Assembly (NCBI GenBank): GCA_963803025.1
Contig: CAWDKZ010000012.1
Coordinates: 62,001-126,000, forward strand
DNA length: 64,000 nt
Direction: 5' to 3'
Origin: Bog-793 sp963803025
GTDB lineage: Bacteria; Actinomycetota; Acidimicrobiia; Acidimicrobiales; Bog-793
A program made the translations under genes and the position numbers. Below the pieces are notes generated by a model that saw only the letters and a program-made list of their open reading frames with translations, searched no databases and had not been told where the DNA came from. Positions 51,793 to 60,891 of this stretch are shown piece by piece (the stretch's first letter is position 1; every line of letters begins with the position of its first letter).

Positions 51793-51978
51793 CGCGTTGC
51801 CCCCTTCTCGCTCTCGCCGCGGAAATCTGATCCCTGTTCCCAGGGCGCGCCAGGTCCCGGGTCACCGCCCAGACGACTCGGGCAACCTTGGCCGGGTCCG
51901 AGGCGCTCGTCGCCACCTCGGCCCGACGCCGGAACCGGCGCCTTCGTGCCGGACGTGATCACCCGGCGGGACGCCGCG

Positions 51979-52407
51979 TCACGGCTGCACGTCTTCCGGG
52001 GACACGTCGCGGATGTGTTGTGCAAAATGCCACAAGTGGCCTTCCGGGTCTTCGGCTGCGTAGGTGCGATCGCCGTAGGACTGGTCGGCGAGCTCGTGCA
52101 CGATGTGGGCACCGGCCGCCTTGGACGTGTCGTGGTGGCGATCGATGTCGTCGACGTACACGTAGACCGTCGCGGTCGCGCCACCAAGGCGCTTCGGATT
52201 CCGGTAGTCGGCACCCGGAGCGCCCACCATGACCACGCTGTCGCCGAGCCGGACCTCGGCGTGCACCGACCTGGCTCCGGGACCGGCCATCCGATAGCGC
52301 TCCGTGAAGCCGAAGGCACCGGTCAGGAAGTCGACGGCGCCGTCAACATCTTCGTAGAGCACGTACGGGCTGATCCGGGGATAGCCCTTAGGCGGGTTCT
52401 GGACCAC
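51979..52407 (-). CDS. VOC-family protein (PhnB/YdcJ-like glyoxalase fold)
   Basis: A 142-aa VOC protein. It opens ISPYVLYEDVDGAVDFLTGAFGFTE, has SVHAEVRLGDSVVMVGAPG in the middle strands, and ends DPEGHLWHFAQHI, with His and Glu residues placed as in metal-binding glyoxalase folds. Its start ATG 52407 is about 100 bases from the next VOC gene. It is one of three adjacent VOC genes on the minus strand, likely a local duplication or collection. Function unknown. Confidence 0.8.
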   Translation of the reverse strand: MVQNPPKGYPRISPYVLYEDVDGAVDFLTGAFGFTERYRMAGPGARSVHAEVRLGDSVVMVGAPGADYRNPKRLGGATATVYVYVDDIDRHHDTSKAAGAHIVHELADQSYGDRTYAAEDPEGHLWHFAQHIRDVSPEDVQP

Positions 52408-52508
52408 GACGACCCTTCTTTGTTGTTTGCCACCTACGGGGTTGCGAGTTCCGGTGCAGGGCTTCCGGGCGTCCGCAGCAGGTCAACACGTGCGAGATGG
52501 CGCTCGGG

Positions 52509-53015
52509 TCACGGCCGCGCGGTCTCGGCCACGGGCGGTGGTCCCGAGGACCCGGCGGCAGCTTCCAGCCCGGCGATGTCGATCTTCACCATCCTCAGCA
52601 ACGCCTGCATGACCCGGTTCGCGCGCGCCGGGTCGAGATCACCGAGCAGTTCGCCCAACCTGGCCGGTACCACCTGCCAGGACACGCCGAAGCGGTCGGT
52701 GAGCCAGCCGCACTGCATCGGCTCGCCTCCTTCGAGGAGACTCTTCCAGTAGCGGTCGACTTCCTCTTGGGTCGCGCAGCCGATGACAAAGGAGATGGCG
52801 GGCGTGAATTGGAAGTTCGGCCCGCCGTTCAGCGCCATGAACTGCTTCCCGTCGAGCTCGAAGGTCACCGCCATGGTTGAGCCCTCTTCGCCCGGCGCGT
52901 CAGGACCGAACTTGCTGTCGGCGAGTCGCCTCGAATTCGGGAAGATCGTCAGGTAATGGTCCACGGCGGCGTCAGCGTTGCCGTCAAACCACAGGCAGGG
53001 CACGATCGCGGTCAT
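52509..53015 (-). CDS. VOC-family PhnB-like protein
   Basis: A 168-aa PhnB-like (3-demethylubiquinone-9 methyltransferase-domain) protein, a VOC fold often called glyoxalase superfamily. It begins MTAIVPCLWFDGNADAAVDHYLTIFPNSR and contains TFELDGKQFMALNGGPNFQFTPAISFVI and GWLTDRFGVSWQVVPARL, both conserved in the family. It has a C-terminal tail rich in Ala/Pro. The ATG at 53015 is the only good start; upstream residues look non-native. Function unknown. Confidence 0.8.
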   Translation of the reverse strand: MTAIVPCLWFDGNADAAVDHYLTIFPNSRRLADSKFGPDAPGEEGSTMAVTFELDGKQFMALNGGPNFQFTPAISFVIGCATQEEVDRYWKSLLEGGEPMQCGWLTDRFGVSWQVVPARLGELLGDLDPARANRVMQALLRMVKIDIAGLEAAAGSSGPPPVAETARP

Positions 53016-53207
53016 CCTGAAAGAGTACGGGGGCGGCACAAGAATCATGCCGCGCAGACGCGACCGGCCCAACGTTCGCCCATGCGCGAGCACCGGGGAG
53101 TGCGGGGTCGCCCGCACCCCGGGACCCGCTGAAGGCGGGGGATGGCCGCGGGCGCGTTCTGGGGGCCCGTACCCGAGTCCGGCCGCGCGACCGGGCACAA
53201 TGGCGGC

Positions 53208-53654
53208 GTGGCCAGGACCTACCGGCTCGGAACCGCCCGCCGCGCGACGAACATCGTCGTGACGGCACTGCTTCGCCACGGTATCGGGGGCAAATCGAGT
53301 TACCTGCTCACGACCACCGGACGCCACAGCGGCGTCAGCAGGACGACACCCGCGATCCTCGTGGAGTCCGGCAGCGATCATTGGCTCGTCGCGCCGTACG
53401 GAGACGTCGGTTGGGTGCACAACGTGCGCGCGTCACGGCGAGCGACACTGCGGCGGGGCAAGTCGGTCGAGGTGGTACTCGCCGAGGAGCTCGGACCCGA
53501 GGATGCCGGTCCGGTGCTGCGAAGCTATCTTCGCGACGTGCGCGTGACGGCGCCGTACTTCGACGCCAAGGCCACCGACCCGGTGGAGCGATTCGTGGCC
53601 GAAGCGCGACGCCACCCCGTGTTCAAGCTCAGCACCGATCCCTCGCCAGGCTGA
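53208..53654 (+). CDS. deazaflavin-dependent (F420) nitroreductase-family protein
   Basis: A 148-aa DDN-type protein with a split beta-barrel that uses reduced F420. The hallmark GGKSSYLLTTTGRHSGVSRTTPAILVE is followed by VAPYGDVGWVHNVRASRRATL, and the end PVFKLSTDP matches the family. These enzymes reduce quinones or nitro compounds; the true substrate is unknown. GTG 53208 is taken as start because upstream residues are not conserved; no good ribosome site is visible. Its occurrence supports an F420-producing actinobacterium. Confidence 0.8.
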   Translation: MARTYRLGTARRATNIVVTALLRHGIGGKSSYLLTTTGRHSGVSRTTPAILVESGSDHWLVAPYGDVGWVHNVRASRRATLRRGKSVEVVLAEELGPEDAGPVLRSYLRDVRVTAPYFDAKATDPVERFVAEARRHPVFKLSTDPSPG

Positions 53655-53886
53655 CGACGGGCCACCTCGAAGCGACGGTGACGCGGCGCGAGCCCAGCGA
53701 CACCCCCGGGCTACCTGCGAAGGATCGGCTCGCCCGGCTCCTGGGGTGAGCCGTCTCGCGGTCATCGGGGTACCCGACGCAACGGTTGGACGTTGCGATG
53801 TAGGCCCGCGGGGACTATCCCTGGCAAGGATCCCGTGCAGGCGAATCCCGGCACGTGAAGAGCGATCAGCGACGGAGAGGAGGCAG

Positions 53887-55152
53887 GTGGGCGCGCCGCG
53901 GCGACCGGATCGAGCCCTACGACACGCGGGTTCGGCGTGGCCGGCGCGAGCTGCCGTGATCGTCGCGGTCGTCGCAGCATTCCCCGCTGCTTCGCCGGCG
54001 TCGTGGCAATCCTCTTCCTCGCCGGCATTCGCCGCGTCTACTCGGGGCGCCGGCCGCTCCGCCGGGGTGACGGTGCTCGACGGCGCGGCAAGCTCCACCA
54101 CGACGACGCCCTTCCATCACGTGCCACCGGGAAAACCGTCGGATCTGCGACAGCTGACCCTCGTCGACACCATCGGCGGAGACATCTCGCCGAAGTCGGT
54201 GGACGCCTCTGACACGGGACTCGTCTTCGCCCAGAACATGATGTACCGGCACACGGTCACCGTCTACGCCAGCGACGGGCGCCTCGTGCGGACGATCCCG
54301 GACACGGTTGACATGGCGCAGTTCGGCTTCCCGGGACACCCCGGCATCACCCACGGGGCCCCCGTCGAGGCCGCGTTCTCCCCGGACGCGCGGTACGTCT
54401 ACGTCTCGAACTACTCCATGTACGGCGTCGGGTTCGGGCCGGAGGGCAGCGACACCTGCACCCCCACCTCGGCCGAGGCGGCCGGCGACACGAACAGCTA
54501 CGTCTACCGGATCGACACGCGCACGCTGAGGATCGACCAGGTGATCGAGGTCGGCCTCGTGCCGAAGTTCCTCGCGGTGACGCCGAACGACCGCTACCTC
54601 CTCGTCTCCAACTGGTGCTCGTTCAATCTGAGCGTCGTGGATGTGGCGACGCATCGCGAGGTGCGCGTGCTTCCGATGGGCGCCTACCCTCGCGGCATCG
54701 CGATCTCGCCCGACTCCTCGACCGCCTACGTCGCGATCATGGGGAGCGACGTTGTCGTCAAGGTCGACCTGAGCACGCTCTCGGTCGAGGGCTCCTTCTA
54801 CGTCGGGGACAATCCGCGGCACCTCGTGATGAGTCCGGACGGGCGCTACCTCTACGTCTCGCTGAACCAGCCCGGCGAGGTCGTAAAGGTCGACCTGCGC
54901 GACGACCGGGTCGTCGCCGAGGTGCACACCGGAGCGGACTGCCGGTCGTTGGCGATCTCGACCGACGGCTTGTCGCTCTACGTCGTCAACTACTTGTCCG
55001 ACACGATGACCGAGCTGCGCGCGTCGGACCTGGCCGTGCTCCAGACGGTGTCGACGGGCGTGAATCCGGTGGGGGTGACCTACGACGCCACGACCGGGGA
55101 CGTCTGGGTGGCCGTCTACACCGGCGAGATCCTCGTCTACGCCGACCGCTGA
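53887..55152 (+). CDS. secreted YVTN beta-propeller repeat protein
   Basis: A 421-aa exported protein. N-terminus is Arg-rich with a hydrophobic segment (AAVIVAVVAAFPAASPA) and Ser/Ala-rich linker, then seven-bladed beta-propeller repeats of the YVTN type such as SPDSSTAYVAIMGSDVVVKVD and SPDGRYLYVSLNQPGEVVKVD, which recur about every 42 residues. These proteins serve as surface or binding scaffolds, or as lactonase-like enzymes; function here is unknown. GTG 53887 follows GGAGAGGAGG directly. It is followed by an oxidoreductase gene about 140 bases downstream. Confidence 0.8.
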   Translation: MGAPRRPDRALRHAGSAWPARAAVIVAVVAAFPAASPASWQSSSSPAFAASTRGAGRSAGVTVLDGAASSTTTTPFHHVPPGKPSDLRQLTLVDTIGGDISPKSVDASDTGLVFAQNMMYRHTVTVYASDGRLVRTIPDTVDMAQFGFPGHPGITHGAPVEAAFSPDARYVYVSNYSMYGVGFGPEGSDTCTPTSAEAAGDTNSYVYRIDTRTLRIDQVIEVGLVPKFLAVTPNDRYLLVSNWCSFNLSVVDVATHREVRVLPMGAYPRGIAISPDSSTAYVAIMGSDVVVKVDLSTLSVEGSFYVGDNPRHLVMSPDGRYLYVSLNQPGEVVKVDLRDDRVVAEVHTGADCRSLAISTDGLSLYVVNYLSDTMTELRASDLAVLQTVSTGVNPVGVTYDATTGDVWVAVYTGEILVYADR

Positions 55153-55292
55153 GCCCGCAAAGTTGCCACGACCACCGCGCACCGCCCCTTGACGGGAGAT
55201 TCGCCGGTGGACGCGGGAGCAGCCGGACTGCCATCTTCCATCAACCAGAAAGAGCGGGACCCAGGTATGGTCGGGTGGTGAACGGAGCTCTG

Positions 55293-56369
55293 GTGACGAC
55301 GGATCGACCGACGAAGGTCGGGATCGTGGGCCTCGGTCGGATCTACGACCTCAACATCACCGCCTACCGCGACTTCCCAGAAGTCGAGGTCGTGGCGCTG
55401 TGTGACCGCGACGAGGCGAAGGTCGCCGCCCGCGGGGCAGAGTGGCCGGACGCCGGTCGCTACACGGACCTGCAGGGATTCCTCGCGCATGAGATGGACG
55501 TCGTGGAGGTGCTCGTGCCGTCGCCGCTCCACTGCGAAGTCGCCTGTGCCGCCCTCGGCGCTGGATTCCACGTGAACCTGCAGAAGCCGATGGCCGCGAA
55601 CCTGGCCGAGGCCGACGAGATGATCCGTGCGGCGACGAGCGCCGGACGCGTCCTGCGGGTGATGGAGAACTACATCTTCTACGAACCGCTGCGCGTGCTG
55701 CGCAAGATAGTGGAATCAGGCGAGATCGGGGAACCGACGGGCTTCCACATGAAGATGGTGGCCACGGGCAAGGGCGGCTGGGACGTCCCGTTCGAAACCT
55801 GGCTCTGGCAGTTCGAGCAGGCGAAGGACGTCGGCGGGATCCTCGTGTACGACGACGGCTGGCACAAGTTTTCGGTCGCACTCTGGTTGTTCGGTCCCGT
55901 CCGCGAGGTCATGGCGTGGATCGGAGAGACCGAGATCGGTCCGGGCTTCACGATCGACGCGCCGACGACGGTGATGTGGAACCACGAGAGCGGGCTGCGA
56001 GGGGTCTGGGACGTCACCTTCGGGATCGACATGCTCACCCCGTCGAAGTACTACTCGAGCGACGAGCGGTTCGAGGTCCAGGGGAGCAAGGGCTTCGCTC
56101 GGGTCAACCGCTGCACGGCCCGCGTCCGCCAGGAGCCCTCGGTCGAGGTCTACGTCGACGGCGAGGCCCGGGCGTATCACGCCCTCGACGACGACTGGGG
56201 ATCGTCCTTCCGTGACTCCAGCCGTCAATTCATCCGCTGGCTGCGCGGTGATCCCGGAGGGGAGCTCCTCTGGTCAGCCGACGAAGCCCGCGCCGTGATG
56301 CAGTTCCTGACCGCGGCGCGCGAGTCCTCACGTCGGAACATGCCGGTCCGCATCGAGGACGTGGGTTAG
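55293..56369 (+). CDS. Gfo/Idh/MocA-family oxidoreductase
   Basis: A 358-aa NAD(P)-dependent dehydrogenase. The N-terminal Rossmann domain opens TKVGIVGLGRIYDLNITAYRD, and the conserved EKP-like motif occurs as NLQKPMAANL near residue 95. The C-terminal alpha/beta domain has YDDGWHKFSVALWLFG, the family active-site His motif. Members oxidise or epimerise sugars, inositols or sugar acids; substrate unknown. GTG 55293 is chosen (GGAG upstream); GTG 55278 is an alternative. The nearby sugar genes suggest a carbohydrate substrate, but this is inference. Confidence 0.85.
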   Translation: MTTDRPTKVGIVGLGRIYDLNITAYRDFPEVEVVALCDRDEAKVAARGAEWPDAGRYTDLQGFLAHEMDVVEVLVPSPLHCEVACAALGAGFHVNLQKPMAANLAEADEMIRAATSAGRVLRVMENYIFYEPLRVLRKIVESGEIGEPTGFHMKMVATGKGGWDVPFETWLWQFEQAKDVGGILVYDDGWHKFSVALWLFGPVREVMAWIGETEIGPGFTIDAPTTVMWNHESGLRGVWDVTFGIDMLTPSKYYSSDERFEVQGSKGFARVNRCTARVRQEPSVEVYVDGEARAYHALDDDWGSSFRDSSRQFIRWLRGDPGGELLWSADEARAVMQFLTAARESSRRNMPVRIEDVG

Positions 56370-56629
56370 CAGCGCCTGGCCGCGACTCGGCCGCGACTGC
56401 GACCACCGTCGTCGCGCCGACGTCGGAACTTCGCACGTTGACATGAACCGGCACTCCTCAAGCAAGGGCACATAACATCCCCGCGTCCGATCTGGCCCAG
56501 AGCTCGGGTTCTCGGCCAGATCTGTCTGTATCACCCGTGGCCCGTGATGCGACTCACCACGCGTCTCCGTCGACTCAACCCAGGGACGAGGCTGCGCGAG
56601 CTGACGACGGCCGCGGGCATGATGTAGTC

Positions 56630-59557
56630 ATGGAGACCCACCTACCGCACAGTCTCGGCGAGCGCGACCGCCAGCATCTCGGAACAGAGCTGGCGAAGAC
56701 GCTGCGTGGCGAAGTTTGGTTTGACGGCGCCCGGCGCGGCATCTACGCCACGGATTCGTCCAACTACCGCCATCTGCCTCTCGGAATCGTCTGCCCACGC
56801 GACGAGCAGGAGGTCGCAGAGGTGCTCAGGCTGTGCGGCGAGGCTGGCGCGCCGGTGATGGCACGAGGTGCTGGGACGAGTCTGGCGGGCCAGGCCTGCA
56901 ACGTGGCGGTCGTCATCGACATGAGCCGACACCTCAATGCCGTCATCGAGATCGATCCTGTCGCTCGCACCGCTCGCGTGCAGCCAGGAGTCGTTCTGGA
57001 CGACTTGCGCGCTGCGACGGAGCGCCACGGGCTCACCTTTGGACCTGACCCCGCTACGCACGCCTGGTGCACGATCGGGGGGATGATCGGGAACAATGCC
57101 TGCGGCACGCATGCCCTCTATGCGGGCAAGACTGTCGACAACGTCGAGCGGCTCACCGTCCTCACGTACGGCGGCACACGTGTCGAGATCGGGAGCTTCA
57201 CCGCCCGCGAGCTCTCCGAGGTCGTACTGACGGGAGGTGAGGTGGGCCGGATCCTGACCGCGCTGCAACGGATCCCAGAGCGCTACGGGGAGCTCATCCG
57301 CGCCCGCTACCCGAAGATCCCAAGGCGGGTATCCGGATACAACCTCGACGAGTTGCTTCCCGAACAAGGGTTTCACGTCGCGCGTTCCCTCGTCGGCACG
57401 GAATCAACCTGTGCGCTCATTGTCGAGGCTGTGATCTCGCTGGCGGAGAGCCCCCGCCACCGTCGCCTCGTCGTCCTTGGCTACAACGATGTCTACACCG
57501 CGGCAGACCATGTCCCCGCCTTGCTCGAACACGACCTCCTCGGGCTTGAGGGCTTCGACGAAACCTTGATTGAGCAGATGCGAGCCGCCAGATTGAACAT
57601 CGCCGATCTCGAGCTCTTGCCCCCGGGCGGTGGCTGGTTGATCGCCGAAGTCGGCGCTGCTGACGAAACCGAGGCTGAGGTGCGCGCTGCTGCCCTGTCG
57701 ACATCGGCTTCGGGCGCAGCGAGCGTGGCGCAGTTCTCCGATGCTGCCGAGCAGCAGGCAATCTGGCGAATCCGCGAGTCGGCGCTCGGCGCGACGGCGC
57801 GACCTCCGGGGCGGCCTCCCAACTACGAGGGGTGGGAGGATGCCGCCGTGGCGCCTGATCGCCTCGGCGAGTACCTGCGCGGGATACGCGACCTCTGGGT
57901 GCACTACGGCTACTCCGGCGTGTGGTATGGGCACTTCGGGCAGGGTTGTGTCCACACTCGGAATGACTTCGACTTTCGGACTGACGATGGTGTGGCGCGC
58001 TATCGATCGTTCATCGAACAGGCGGCGGAACTCTGCCTCGGGCTCGGTGGCTCGCTCTCCGGCGAGCATGGCGACGGTCAAGCGCGCGGTGAGCTGCTCG
58101 AGAAGATGTTTGGGTCGGAGCTCATAGAGGCGTTCCACGACTACAAGGCGGCGTGGGACCCGACCGGACACATGAACCCCGGCAAGGTCCTCGATGCTCG
58201 GCCGCTCGATGCCGATCTGCATTACGGCCCCACCTACCGGGAGGTCACTCTCTCACCGACCCGCTTCCCGTTCCACCTCGACCACGCCAGTCTCCAGATC
58301 GCCACGGAACGCTGCGTCGGCGTGGGTCGATGCCGTCGCGACGACACCGGCGTGATGTGCCCTTCGTTCCGGGCGACGCGTGACGAGAAGCATTCGACCC
58401 GGGGGCGAGCCAGATTGCTCGTCGAGATGTTTCAGGGGGAGGCGACGCCCTCGACCTGGCGCAATCACGACGTGCGCGACGCGCTCGACTTGTGCTTGTC
58501 GTGCAAAGGTTGCGTGGTCGACTGCCCAACGCACGTTGACATGGCAACCTACAAGGCGGAGTTCCTCTCGCACTACTACGAGCGCCGATTGCGGCCTCGA
58601 GCAATGTACGCCTTAGGGCTAATTCCCTGGACCGCGCGCATCGCCACGAGGTTCCCGTCGCTTGCGAACGCTGTGATCTCCGCACCTCTGGTCGGAAGCG
58701 GGTTTCGGAGGATCGCTGGCCTGACGACGAGTCGACCGGCGCCTCGGTTCGCCCCGAGATCGTTTCGGCGCGGCAAACCATGGACATCGCCCGGCGCACA
58801 GCAAGAGGCCTCGGTCGTGATCTGGCCCGACACCTTCAGCGATGCATACCGGCCTGAGATGCTCGATGACCTGGCGGTTGTGCTGGAAACAGCCGGCGAG
58901 CGCGTCGCGGTCCCTTCGGCGTGGGCGTGTTGTGCACGGCCCCTCTACGACATGGGAATGCTGGATCTGGCTCGCCGTACATTGCGGCATCTCGTCGAAG
59001 TTCTCGACCCTTGGACATCGCAGGGAATTCCCGTCGTCGTAATCGAACCAAGCTGCCTTGCCGCGTTTCGCGACGAGCTGCCGGGGCTACTTGCAGATGA
59101 CCCTCGTGCAGCCGTTGTTGCGTCCTTGACGCGCAGCCCCGCCGAGCATCTCATCGCGAGCGGAAGTCTCGAGCGCATGCTTCGACGGGCGAAGTCGTTT
59201 CCGGCGCCTGGCCACCTCGTGGTTCATCCGCACTGTCACCAACGCGCGACCGGTAACACCCATGCTGATGTCGAGATGCTGGAGCGACTTGGCTACAGAG
59301 TCGACGTTCTCGACGCGGGTTGCTGCGGGCTTGCCGGGTCGTTTGGATTCCGCGCGGAGCACGCGGATCTATCTCGCAGCATTGGCGAGGATCTCTGGCT
59401 ACCGAAGGTCCGAGCCGCATGCGCCGCGCATGATCCTCCTGCCGAGCTCGTGATGGACGGGTTCAGCTGTGCGATGCAGCTCGCACACCTTGAGGGCGTC
59501 CTGCCTGTCTCCTCCGTATCGATCGTGCGTCGCTGGATCAACACGGCACTGGCATGA
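56630..59557 (+). CDS. FAD-linked oxidase/Fe-S D-2-hydroxyacid dehydrogenase
   Basis: A 975-aa fusion of a GlcD-type FAD domain and GlpC-like Fe-S domain (D-lactate or D-2-hydroxyglutarate dehydrogenase, YdiJ-like). FAD motif APVMARGAGTSLAGQACN near residue 85, GGMIGNNACGTHALYAGKTVDN near 150, C-terminal oxidase motif GEHGDGQARGELLEKMFG near 480. Fe-S motifs: CVGVGRCRRDDTGVMCPS near 565 and CLSCKGCVVDCPTHVDM near 630; a CCG element AGCCGLAGSFGF near 910. Electrons go to quinone. ATG 56630 is the usual start; GTG 56537 is an alternative. Composition is slightly lower in GC than the left half of the window. Confidence 0.85.
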   Translation: METHLPHSLGERDRQHLGTELAKTLRGEVWFDGARRGIYATDSSNYRHLPLGIVCPRDEQEVAEVLRLCGEAGAPVMARGAGTSLAGQACNVAVVIDMSRHLNAVIEIDPVARTARVQPGVVLDDLRAATERHGLTFGPDPATHAWCTIGGMIGNNACGTHALYAGKTVDNVERLTVLTYGGTRVEIGSFTARELSEVVLTGGEVGRILTALQRIPERYGELIRARYPKIPRRVSGYNLDELLPEQGFHVARSLVGTESTCALIVEAVISLAESPRHRRLVVLGYNDVYTAADHVPALLEHDLLGLEGFDETLIEQMRAARLNIADLELLPPGGGWLIAEVGAADETEAEVRAAALSTSASGAASVAQFSDAAEQQAIWRIRESALGATARPPGRPPNYEGWEDAAVAPDRLGEYLRGIRDLWVHYGYSGVWYGHFGQGCVHTRNDFDFRTDDGVARYRSFIEQAAELCLGLGGSLSGEHGDGQARGELLEKMFGSELIEAFHDYKAAWDPTGHMNPGKVLDARPLDADLHYGPTYREVTLSPTRFPFHLDHASLQIATERCVGVGRCRRDDTGVMCPSFRATRDEKHSTRGRARLLVEMFQGEATPSTWRNHDVRDALDLCLSCKGCVVDCPTHVDMATYKAEFLSHYYERRLRPRAMYALGLIPWTARIATRFPSLANAVISAPLVGSGFRRIAGLTTSRPAPRFAPRSFRRGKPWTSPGAQQEASVVIWPDTFSDAYRPEMLDDLAVVLETAGERVAVPSAWACCARPLYDMGMLDLARRTLRHLVEVLDPWTSQGIPVVVIEPSCLAAFRDELPGLLADDPRAAVVASLTRSPAEHLIASGSLERMLRRAKSFPAPGHLVVHPHCHQRATGNTHADVEMLERLGYRVDVLDAGCCGLAGSFGFRAEHADLSRSIGEDLWLPKVRAACAAHDPPAELVMDGFSCAMQLAHLEGVLPVSSVSIVRRWINTALA

Positions 59558-59701
59558 CGGGGAGCAGAGCCACCGGACAGACTGTCCGCCCTTCATCGAG
59601 GGCGGCAAGAATCCGAACCGGTCGTCACACAGGACCAGGCGATCCTGGCCCGCCCGACACCGCGCAGAAGTTGCCCTCCTCTGCGGGAGCAGCCGACGAC
59701 C

Positions 59702-60072
59702 TCAGGCGTCCCGGGCGAGGACGACCGAGTACCTGAGGTGGTGGGGTGAATCAGGGTCGAGCCCCAGGGAGCGGGCGAGGCCGACCGCCACTCGATGGAC
59801 GACGATGAGCTCAACGACGGGTTCGAACGGGGATGCGACGAAAGTCGCCCCGGTGGCGAGGACTTCTGCAGCCAGGCGATCGGGAGGTGGACCGAGCGAC
59901 CAGACGAGGCTTCCGGGCCCGGCGACCGCGATCGGGCCGTGTCGATACTCCATCGCCGGGTACGACTCCACCCATACCTGGGCCGACTCCCGCAGTTTCA
60001 GAGCCGCCTCGTGCGCCACACCGACCCCAGCTCCGCGTCCAAGGAACGTGTACTGCCGGGCCGAGAGGGCAT
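59702..60072 (-). pseudogene. 3' remnant of a SIS-domain sugar isomerase/deaminase (AgaS-like)
   Basis: Only the last about 120 residues of a SIS protein remain: RQYTFLGRGAGVGVAHEAALKLRESAQVWVESYPAMEYRHGPIAVAGPGSLVWSLG, matching the second SIS domain of sugar-phosphate isomerases, which normally have about 340 aa. The N-terminal two thirds are absent. The frame starts abruptly at about 60072 beside a head-to-head GntR/UTRA remnant, so one deletion probably removed both 5' ends. It is unlikely to make an active enzyme. Confidence 0.7.
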
Positions 60073-60077
60073 GCTCT

Positions 60078-60374
60078 GGCTACCTACACCCTGTGCTCTG
60101 CGCCGCCGCATTGGAGGTCGACTTCACGGACCTCTCCCTGTACACCTGGCTTCGCGAGAACTGCGAACTGCACGTCATGGGTGGAACACGCACGGTCCGG
60201 GCGGTCTCCGCGAGTCGCCGCGAGGCCTCGCTGCTTGAACTACCTGCAGGAGCACCGCTGCTCTACGTCGAAGCAGTCTCCGTCAGCGACACCCAAGGGC
60301 CATTCGAGTGCTACCAGGCTTGGCATCGGGGCGATCTGGCGTCGTTCAGGGTTGTGGTCGGCGCTGGAGTCTGA
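60078..60374 (+). pseudogene. 3' remnant of a GntR-family regulator (UTRA domain)
   Basis: About 100 residues of a UTRA ligand-binding domain: GYLHPVLCAAALEVDFTDLSLYTWLRENCEL, then AVSASRREASLLELPAGAPLLYVEAVSVSDTQGPFECYQAWHRGDLASFRV. The N-terminal winged-helix DNA-binding domain and the first half of UTRA are gone. In intact loci such a regulator often lies divergent from the sugar isomerase gene it controls, as the adjacent SIS remnant suggests. Not functional as a repressor. Confidence 0.7.
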
Positions 60375-60891
60375 ATGCGAATTCAACGAGTATTGCCCCG
60401 ATTGCCGAATACTTCCCGCGATCGCTCGGTTCCTCGTCAGCAAGATGGGTGGATCCGATGTGGACTTCCGACGCTCAGGGTGACAGCGACGAAATTCGCT
60501 TGATCCGCCAATCGACGACCTGCCGAACGAATCTCGGAGCCGCCACCTCGGGTGGAGCCGACGCTCAATGAAGGAATCGCGGCACTTGGCACATCGCGAT
60601 GACGAGGCGGCGCAAGACTTCGAAGGTAGTCGAAACACTGGAGTCGATCTCGCCTGTCAGACACTTGACCTGAGCAGCACTCCTGACCTGATCACCGACG
60701 TCCGAGAATCCTCATGATCTGATCCATCGAACGACACGCGCGTGCGTCCTTGTCATGCCCTGCAGCGGCCCAGCGCACGCTGGTCACAACTGCTCCAGGG
60801 ATTGCGAAGTGGGGAGATGTGACCTCGATCCGAGGAGCGCCGCTTCTGTGTTCACCGGAGGAAATCTCGTAACGGCCGGCACGTGCATCTC
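60375..60891. other. decayed intergenic region
   Basis: Roughly 515 bases with lower GC than the left half of the window and no complete gene. A minus-strand frame (about 60692-60913) ends in a plausible C-terminal tail but overlaps the next gene and matches no family I can name. Probably the residue of the deletion event that created the neighbouring remnants. Confidence 0.4.
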
